A stretch of 10,707 nt of DNA from an uncultured Chlamydiae bacterium (lineage in GTDB: Bacteria > Chlamydiota > Chlamydiia > Chlamydiales > SM23-39). Positions 5,702 to 10,707 of the stretch are shown piece by piece; within the stretch, counting starts at the first letter, position 1, and each line of letters opens with the position of its first letter. A program made the translations under genes and the position numbers. The stretch lies in the NCBI GenBank assembly GCA_903889795.1, contig CAISYW010000115.1, positions 1-10,707 on the forward strand, in the 5' to 3' direction. Under the pieces are notes generated by a model. The model saw nothing but the letters and a program-made list of their open reading frames with translations. It ran no database searches and was not told the origin of the DNA.

Positions 5702-6522
5702 TCGATTATTCGATGGGGATAGCGGAAAGTGAAGCCCTTGGCTTTGATCTTGTGGTTTGAAATGCGCTTATTTCCTCCTTTCCATTCGCTGGCCTTTTGA
5801 TCCCATTGAATGGAAGGAAGTCCTAATTTTTGCGAAATCTGATTGTATAAATCTTGCCGGGTTGGGTGATCATCATCCACAACATTGTAAATTCCAATGA
5901 GGCGGCGGCTGAGAGCATAATCGATGGCAATGGTCACATCGGAGCGATGAACCATATTTGAGAAATTTTTTCCTGATCCGGGAAGCGTTTGGCCTTGCAG
6001 GGCGCGTAGACGTTGGGATAATTCGCGCCAAGGACCGTAAATCTCGGCGAGTCTTAATACGCAAACCTGCCATCCCAGCTCTTCGAGCGATAGAAACATA
6101 CGCTCTGTTTCGATCATGATCTGACCCGGCTCCGACTTGAGCTTCAGTTTGCTGTTTTCATCGACCCAAAGTCCGCGATGATCGCCATAAATCGTTGTGC
6201 TGCTCGTGTAAATCAAACGGCGGGGAGGCGTTCTGGCTAACGCTACACGGCGAATTGCGAGCGCGGCCTCTAAATAGGTCTCTTCGAATTCATCGGGTGT
6301 GTCGGATGAGGTCGTCACCAAGATGATGTCATTATTGAGGATCAATGAAGTGAGTTCATTGACATCATGGTCTTTTAAAATGATACATTTTTGAGCTACA
6401 CGGGACAGATCGGCGAGTCTTTCCATATGGCGGGTCGTAACTGTGATATTGTGGCCTTTCTTGGCCCAAAGAGCAGCTACATCACTCCCTATATATTCCG
6501 CACCAATGATGGCAATGTTCAT
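5698..6522 (-). CDS. NAD(P)-dependent epimerase/dehydratase-like protein (YeeZ-type atypical SDR)
   Basis: A 274-residue Rossmann-fold protein. The N-terminal NAD(P) site is IIGAEYIGSDVA (about residues 5-16), a variant of GxxGxxG in which the first two glycines are G7 and G12. TSSTTIYGDHRGLWVDE (about 106-122) matches the SST.vYGd..G.wVDE signature of the YeeZ-like atypical SDR group. RLAEIYGPWR (157-166) and the C-terminal NKRISNHKIKAKGFTFRYP (251-269) are also typical. The classical YxxxK catalytic pair is absent (MIETE occupies the equivalent region), as usual in this group, so activity on a sugar nucleotide is uncertain. ATG 6522 is chosen because it overlaps the stop of the upstream exonuclease gene by four bases (ATGA) and begins directly at the beta strand. 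An upstream extension to 6612 would lie entirely inside the exonuclease gene. Confidence 0.85.
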   Translation of the reverse strand: MNIAIIGAEYIGSDVAALWAKKGHNITVTTRHMERLADLSRVAQKCIILKDHDVNELTSLILNNDIILVTTSSDTPDEFEETYLEAALAIRRVALARTPPRRLIYTSSTTIYGDHRGLWVDENSKLKLKSEPGQIMIETERMFLSLEELGWQVCVLRLAEIYGPWRELSQRLRALQGQTLPGSGKNFSNMVHRSDVTIAIDYALSRRLIGIYNVVDDDHPTRQDLYNQISQKLGLPSIQWDQKASEWKGGNKRISNHKIKAKGFTFRYPHRIID

Positions 6523-7217
6523 TTTTTCTCTCTCAATAAGCTGAGTTTCACAAAGCTTTCTCGGAGGGGCATGTTCTCTTTTTTGTCCAGAGCTCCGCTG
6601 GTATCCAACCACTCCACGTAATTTTTTGGTATGTCGGCGAGATTTTTTCCGTGATGCTTGCCGAAAGGCATTCGCGTGATGTCTGTTGGTTGGTTCAGTA
6701 ACTCCATGACAGTATTCAAAGGGAGATCGTCAATCATCTGGCTGAATACTTGATGCAATACAAATACGTCATCCAGGGCGCGATGGGCTTGATTTGATTC
6801 GATCTTATAGACTTCGCGTAAAAACTGAAGACTGTGCCGCGGCAAATCACTGCGATATTTGCGGGACCATTTCAATGAATCGATAAAACGCCACGCTGGG
6901 AGACTTCGGCCGATTCGTTGAAATTCGTCGATCAAAAAGAGTTGATCAAATGCATCGTTATTATGTGCGATGAGGACTGTGTCTCCCTCGCAAAAAGAAA
7001 CAAAATTGTCGGCTTGATCGCCAAAGAGGGGAGCGTCTTTAACCATATCGTCAGTGATGTGGCAGATTTTCGATGACTCAATCGGTATGGGGCATTGGGG
7101 GTTGATCAAAGAACAGAAGGTTTTATTTTGGACGGGGTCGAAAGCCGCCAGTTCAATCACTCGATCTTTTCCCGGACGGACGCCGGTCGTCTCCGTGTCA
7201 TAATAGATTGGACGCAT
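6519..7217 (-). CDS. DnaQ-like DEDDh 3'-5' exonuclease with DUF3820-like tail
   Basis: A 232-residue protein with two parts. Residues 1-165 form a DEDDh exonuclease of the DNA polymerase III epsilon type. Motif I is YYDTETTG (Asp7, Glu9), motif II AHNNDAFD (Asp91), and motif III HRALDD (His145, Asp150), so all metal-binding residues are present. Residues about 178-225 (MPFGKHHGKNLADIPKNYVE) resemble DUF3820, a short Gly-Lys-rich module often found after such exonucleases. It could act in proofreading, repair or RNA trimming. The length fits a second DnaQ paralogue as known in chlamydiae. ATG 7217 is preferred over TTG 7235 because AAAGG (7222-7226) lies 4 bases before it and the first strand starts at once. 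It is transcribed ahead of, and probably coupled to, the SDR gene. Confidence 0.9.
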   Translation of the reverse strand: MRPIYYDTETTGVRPGKDRVIELAAFDPVQNKTFCSLINPQCPIPIESSKICHITDDMVKDAPLFGDQADNFVSFCEGDTVLIAHNNDAFDQLFLIDEFQRIGRSLPAWRFIDSLKWSRKYRSDLPRHSLQFLREVYKIESNQAHRALDDVFVLHQVFSQMIDDLPLNTVMELLNQPTDITRMPFGKHHGKNLADIPKNYVEWLDTSGALDKKENMPLRESFVKLSLLREKK

Positions 7218-7241
7218 ACAACCTTTAAAAATCAACGTTTC

Positions 7242-7270
7242 ATCTAACCTGAATTTTCATTTTTATGCAA
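7242..7270 (-). promoter_or_regulatory. Possible promoter for the exonuclease-SDR operon
   Basis: On the minus strand TTGCAT (7265-7270), a 17-base A-rich spacer and TTAGAT (7242-7247) lie about 25 bases upstream of ATG 7217. Both hexamers match the sigma-70 consensus only moderately, but spacing and placement are right. Confidence 0.3.
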
Positions 7271-7313
7271 TGGGTGCGAAAGACGAGCCATTCGGTTAAT
7301 AAAAAGTCGAGCT

Positions 7314-7324
7314 TATGATATAAA
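7314..7324 (+). promoter_or_regulatory. Possible -10 region of the pdhABC operon
   Basis: TATGATATAAA contains two overlapping good -10 hexamers (TATGAT and TATAAA) in an A/T-rich patch about 90 bases before the chosen pdhA start. No strong -35 hexamer is seen at the matching distance. The gap 7218-7414 is divergent between the exonuclease gene and pdhA, so it should hold both promoters. Confidence 0.35.
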
Positions 7325-7404
7325 ATTATTAGGGAGGTGTTGGGTAACTCGCTTTCGCAAAATAATCAAAAGATTTGCGGAATGGGGTTTCCCGGAGTCT
7401 CCAT

Positions 7405-7411
7405 AAGGTGG
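7405..7411 (+). promoter_or_regulatory. Ribosome binding site deciding the pdhA start
   Basis: AAGGTGG lies at a normal distance before ATG 7415. A second purine block, AGGGAGG (7331-7337), lies further upstream but abuts an in-frame GTG (7337) and TTG (7340) with almost no spacer. The downstream site is therefore the better supported one. Confidence 0.5.
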
Positions 7412-7414
7412 AAT

Positions 7415-8431
7415 ATGGCATCGAAGGGAAAATATCACTTTTTTTCGTATGACCGGAAGAAAGTGATGGAAGAAATTGGTAAACCAACACTTTTGATGCA
7501 GCTCAATCAAATGCTGCTCATCCGCAACCTCGAGATTCGCGGCGAGGCGGCCTATCAACAGGGCAAAGTCGGCGGATTTTACCATTCTTACATTGGGCAA
7601 GAAGCGATTCAGGTCGGGTGCGTGGCGGCCGTCGGCGTTCAGCATTGGTTTACGACCACATATCGTTGCCATGCCCTCGCATTGTTGCTCGGGGTTACTC
7701 CCAATGAAATCATGGCCGAACTATATGGAAAAGTGACGGGCAATGCGAAGGGCCGAGGCGGGTCGATGCATCTTTTCGCCGATCGAATGCTGGGCGGCCT
7801 CGCCATTGTCGGCGGCCATATTCCCATAGCAACCGGCGCGGCCTTTTCAATTAAATATCTCAAGCGGAAGGATATTGCTTCTTTTTGCTTTTTAGGCGAA
7901 GGTGCGGTGGCTCAGGGAGCTTTTCATGAGTCTTTAAACATGGCGGCTCTTTGGAGCCTCCCTTGCATCTATGTCATTGAAAACAATCATTGGGGCATGG
8001 GCACTGCCATGGAGCGCGCGATTGCCGTGAGTCCGATTGCAGAGCATTTGGCTAACAGCTACGGAATAAAATCCTATAGTGTGGATGGAATGGATTTTTT
8101 TGCCTGTTACGCCCTGTTTAAAGAGGTTCTGGGTGAAGTGTTGAGAACTTCTCAGCCTTTATTGATCGAAGCTGTCACAGAGCGTTTTCGGGGGCATTCG
8201 ATTTCGGATCCGGGTCTGTATCGTTCCAAAGAGGAATTGCAAAAAGCAATGGAGCGCGATCCTGTTTTATTGATGAAGGCGGCCTTGATCGAAAACAAGA
8301 TGTTAAGCGAAGAAGAATTTGAGGAAATGGATCGTAAGCAAAGAGAGATTGTATTGGCGGCTATGAAATTTGCTGATGAAAGTCCCTGGCCCGATCCGGT
8401 TGCCTTGGAAGAAGGAGTATTTGCGCCCTGA
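7415..8431 (+). CDS. pdhA: Pyruvate dehydrogenase E1 component, alpha subunit
   Basis: A 338-residue alpha subunit of the heterotetrameric E1. With PdhB it uses thiamine diphosphate (TPP) to decarboxylate pyruvate and acetylate the lipoyl group of E2. Visible signatures are GGFYHSYIGQEA near the N-terminus, then TTYRCHALALLLG, GRGGSMHLF, and the TPP/Mg motif GEG...ENN (Gly161-Glu162-Gly163 to Asn190-Asn191). RFRGHSISDPGLYRSKEE (about 251-268) corresponds to the phosphorylation-loop region of other E1-alpha proteins. The TPP motif has Glu where Asp is more usual. Length and C-terminal VALEEGVFAP agree with chlamydial PdhA. The frame is open upstream to GTG 7337, adding 26 residues (VLGNSLSQ...) without family character, so ATG 7415 is preferred. 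Its TGA overlaps the pdhB ATG by one base (TGATG), indicating translational coupling. Confidence 0.95.
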   Translation: MASKGKYHFFSYDRKKVMEEIGKPTLLMQLNQMLLIRNLEIRGEAAYQQGKVGGFYHSYIGQEAIQVGCVAAVGVQHWFTTTYRCHALALLLGVTPNEIMAELYGKVTGNAKGRGGSMHLFADRMLGGLAIVGGHIPIATGAAFSIKYLKRKDIASFCFLGEGAVAQGAFHESLNMAALWSLPCIYVIENNHWGMGTAMERAIAVSPIAEHLANSYGIKSYSVDGMDFFACYALFKEVLGEVLRTSQPLLIEAVTERFRGHSISDPGLYRSKEELQKAMERDPVLLMKAALIENKMLSEEEFEEMDRKQREIVLAAMKFADESPWPDPVALEEGVFAP

Positions 8432-9411
8432 TGGAATTGCAAAATATAGAAATACGCGAAGCTCTTCGGCAGGCCATTGATGAGGAGATGACCCATGATC
8501 CGCGGGTGTTGATTATGGGAGAAGAGGTGGCACAGTATAATGGCGCATACAAAGTGACGAAAGGGCTGCTCGACAAGTGGGGCCCGATGCGCGTGGTCGA
8601 TACTCCCATATCGGAAAATGGTTTTGTGGGTCTTGCGATTGGAGCGGCGTTGACGGGGCTAAGGCCGATTGTTGAGTTCATGAGCTGGAATTTTTCATTC
8701 GTTGCAGCCGATCAGCTGATCTCCAATGCATCCAAAATCTATTATATGTCGGCGGGGCGGTTTCATGTTCCCATCGTCTTTCGTGGATGCAATGGTTCGG
8801 CCGCACAGGTTTCTTGCCAGCATTCTCATTGTGTGGAGGCGATGTATGGAAATCTGCCGGGATGGGTAATCATTTCTCCGAGCAATGCCTATGACGCCAA
8901 GGGACTATTGAAATCAGCGATTCGGTTTAATAATCCTGTCCTTTTTCTGGAAAATGAGCCGGAGTATGGCGATAAAATGGACATTCCGACCGATGAATAC
9001 ACCATCCCCATCGGCAAAGCTAAAGTAATTCGAGAGGGAAGACACGCAACGTTAATCTCATATTCCCGGATGATTAAATTTTGTTTGCTTGCAGCCAAAG
9101 AACTTGCAAAAAAAGGATTTGAAATCGAAATCATTGATTTGCGCACAATCAAGCCTCTTGATATTGCGACAGTCGCTGCATCGGTTCGTAAAACGCACCG
9201 AGCGGTTCTCGTTGAAGAAGGGCATTTATTTGCCGGTATTTCAGCGGAGATGGGCTTTCAGATCATGGAGCATTGTTTCGATTCTCTGGACGCCCCTCTA
9301 GTGCGCGTTTGTCAGCGTGAAACGCCGATGCCCTATTCAAAAGTTCTTGAATGCCAAACGATTCCTAATCCCGAGCGCATCATCGCTGCGCTTGAAACAG
9401 TTTTGTTATAA
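8431..9411 (+). CDS. pdhB: Pyruvate dehydrogenase E1 component, beta subunit
   Basis: A 326-residue beta subunit of E1. The N-terminal transketolase-type pyrimidine-binding domain contains MGEEVAQYNGAYKVTKGL (Glu31/Glu32; the conserved Glu of this motif activates TPP), then DTPISENGFVGLAIGAAL and PIVEFMSWNFSFVAADQ. In the middle, QVSCQHSHCVEAMYGNLPGW and AKGLLKSAIR..NPVLFLENE match the family closely. The C-terminal domain (from about residue 190) carries IDLRTIKPLD, VEEGHLFAGISAEMG and CQRETPMPYSK, the regions involved in E1 assembly and E2 contact. The segment usually written RGPNGAAA reads RGCNGSAA here (Pro to Cys). The start overlaps the pdhA stop by one base, with AGGAG about 13 bases upstream, so ribosomes probably arrive from pdhA. 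pdhC follows after 9 bases. Confidence 0.97.
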   Translation: MELQNIEIREALRQAIDEEMTHDPRVLIMGEEVAQYNGAYKVTKGLLDKWGPMRVVDTPISENGFVGLAIGAALTGLRPIVEFMSWNFSFVAADQLISNASKIYYMSAGRFHVPIVFRGCNGSAAQVSCQHSHCVEAMYGNLPGWVIISPSNAYDAKGLLKSAIRFNNPVLFLENEPEYGDKMDIPTDEYTIPIGKAKVIREGRHATLISYSRMIKFCLLAAKELAKKGFEIEIIDLRTIKPLDIATVAASVRKTHRAVLVEEGHLFAGISAEMGFQIMEHCFDSLDAPLVRVCQRETPMPYSKVLECQTIPNPERIIAALETVLL

Positions 9412-9420
9412 AGAGGATTT

Positions 9421-10707
9421 ATGCCTTTTACCGTGACCATGCCAAAGCTTTCTCCGACAATGGATGAGGGAACGATTGCCAAATGGCATAAAAAAGTGGG
9501 CGATCGCGTTCGAGCGGGTGAACTGCTGTTAGACGTCGTCACAGATAAAGCGACGATTGAATATCAGGCTTTAGACGAGGGTTATTTGCGTCAAATTCTG
9601 GTTGAAGAAGGAAAAATCGCTGAAGTCAATCAACCGATCGCTGTTTTTTCTGTTAAGCCGGACGAGAGCCTTGCCGGATTTCAATTGCCATCAGCGCCTC
9701 AGCCGATTGTAGAAAAGGTTCAAAAAGAGGTTTCGACACCTGCAATAAAGACGCGCACGCCTGTTGAGACAGTCAATCAGCCCGTATTCGCGCCTGAACC
9801 GCCTTTGGAAAATTATCAATTTGAATTTCCTCAAGGAAATATCACTGAGCGTGTGCTGGCCTCTCCATTGGCAAAAAAAATCGCTCAAGAAAAAGAGCTT
9901 GATCTGACGACGGTCAAAGGATCCGGTCCAAAGGGTCGGATTGTCAGCGCGGATTTGGCGCTCGCTCAGGCGAACCGAAAAGTTACTTTTGGCCGGCGGG
10001 AAGTGCCGGATGTGGCTGCGGGAACGTATGAAGAGGTTCCTCTGACGCCAATCAGAAAAGTGATCGGCCAGAGGCTTCAGGAGTCAAAAAGCTTTATTCC
10101 CCATTTTTATCTTCGCCAGGAAATCGACGCCGCGCCACTTTGGGATATGCGCGAGCAGCTTAAATCGTATGATATCCATCCGACAATTAACGATTTCATC
10201 ATTCGCGCTGTTGCTCTCTCTTTGAGAGAACATCCGGCGATCAATAGCGGGTTTAACTCGGTCAATCAAGCGATCATTTTGTTTAAGACGATTGATATTT
10301 CAGTGGCCGTTTCGGTGAAAGATGGTTTGATTACTCCGATCATCCGCTATGCCGATTACAAAAATATTGGAGAGATCTCGGTTGAAATTAAGGAATTGGC
10401 TGAGCGAGCTAAAAACGGGGCGCTCAAACCGCATGAATATAAGGGCGGGTCGTTTACGATCTCCAATCTGGGAATGTTCAAGATCTCCGAATTTTTGCCG
10501 ATCATCAATCCGCCTCAATCGACGATTCTCGGAGTGGGAGGCATTGAGGATTGCGTAAGGATCAAGATGAATGGGAAAACGATCCTCGGCAAAAAAATGA
10601 ATCTCAATCTGGCTCTCGACCATCGTGTAGTTGATGGGAGCGATGCGGCGCAGTTTATCAAAACTCTCCAAAAATATTTGGAAAATCCGGCGGTATTGTT
10701 GATCTAG
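9421..10707 (+). CDS. pdhC: Pyruvate dehydrogenase E2, dihydrolipoyl acetyltransferase
   Basis: A 428-residue E2 core subunit that passes the acetyl group from lipoamide to CoA. It has one lipoyl domain (residues 1-78; DKATIEY, lipoylated Lys43) and a Pro/Val/Glu-rich linker (about 85-140). The peripheral subunit-binding domain (about 145-181; VLASPLAKKIAQEKELDL, GSGPKGRI) docks E1 and E3. The catalytic domain (about 205-428) ends with LDHRVVDGSDAAQF, giving His401 and Asp405 of the HxxxDG active-site motif. GGSFTISNLGMF and PPQSTILGVGG are also typical. AGAGGA lies about 4 bases before ATG 9421. Many enterobacterial E2 proteins have three lipoyl domains; the single domain here is the compact form. 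No E3 (lpd) is seen, though it could lie beyond the right edge. The TAG stop is the last triplet of the window. Confidence 0.97.
   Translation: MPFTVTMPKLSPTMDEGTIAKWHKKVGDRVRAGELLLDVVTDKATIEYQALDEGYLRQILVEEGKIAEVNQPIAVFSVKPDESLAGFQLPSAPQPIVEKVQKEVSTPAIKTRTPVETVNQPVFAPEPPLENYQFEFPQGNITERVLASPLAKKIAQEKELDLTTVKGSGPKGRIVSADLALAQANRKVTFGRREVPDVAAGTYEEVPLTPIRKVIGQRLQESKSFIPHFYLRQEIDAAPLWDMREQLKSYDIHPTINDFIIRAVALSLREHPAINSGFNSVNQAIILFKTIDISVAVSVKDGLITPIIRYADYKNIGEISVEIKELAERAKNGALKPHEYKGGSFTISNLGMFKISEFLPIINPPQSTILGVGGIEDCVRIKMNGKTILGKKMNLNLALDHRVVDGSDAAQFIKTLQKYLENPAVLLI

Noticed and set aside
6523..6612. N-terminal extension of the SDR gene to 6612
   Set aside because: It lies wholly within the exonuclease coding region, has no SDR character, and the ATGA-coupled start at 6522 begins exactly at the Rossmann strand.
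1..10707. CRISPR array or tandem repeats
   Set aside because: No regularly spaced direct repeats were seen anywhere in the window.

Overview
The window looks like part of a chromosome from an environmental chlamydia (Chlamydiae, order Parachlamydiales; a Waddlia- or Parachlamydia-like organism). The main reason is the pyruvate dehydrogenase cluster at the right end. Its E1-alpha, E1-beta and E2 proteins carry phrases I associate with chlamydial PdhA/B/C, such as a C-terminal VALEEGVFA-like end on E1-alpha and QVSCQHSHCVE in E1-beta. They are encoded by tightly packed pdhA-pdhB-pdhC genes with no adjacent E3 (lpd). A DnaQ-type exonuclease fused to a DUF3820-like tail and small helical orphan proteins fit this too. 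The genus is inference; no rRNA or other taxonomic marker is present.

Layout. (1) Positions 1-714 (+): the C-terminal nucleotide-binding domain of an ABC exporter whose membrane domain lies off the left edge. (2) 821-2617 (+): a roughly 600-residue protein I cannot name, with features that suggest a GT-B-like (glycosyltransferase-type) fold. (3) 2618-5000: an accessory block with all genes on the minus strand. It holds a small DUF2283-like orphan, a complete HigB/HigA-type toxin-antitoxin operon with a palindromic operator, and an orphan two-helix membrane protein with a cysteine-rich loop. The block is bounded by a 17-bp perfect inverted repeat (2638-2654 and 4978-4994) and contains a very strong hairpin (2808-2856). 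It has the look of an inserted or decayed mobile segment. (4) 5079-5701 (+): two short, charged, helix-rich orphan genes that are probably co-transcribed. (5) 5698-7217 (-): a DnaQ-like exonuclease followed, with a 4-base ATGA overlap, by a YeeZ-like atypical SDR. The SDR stop overlaps the stop of the convergent plus-strand gene. (6) 7415-10707 (+): pdhA, pdhB, pdhC, encoding E1 and E2 of the pyruvate dehydrogenase complex. The E2 stop codon is the last triplet of the window.

The parts with a clear job are the pdh operon (pyruvate to acetyl-CoA; E3 must be encoded elsewhere) and the toxin-antitoxin pair. The least explained parts are the 600-residue protein, the cysteine-rich membrane protein, the helical pair, and the inverted-repeat-bounded block. 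I found no tRNA, rRNA, CRISPR array, intact transposase or replication origin.
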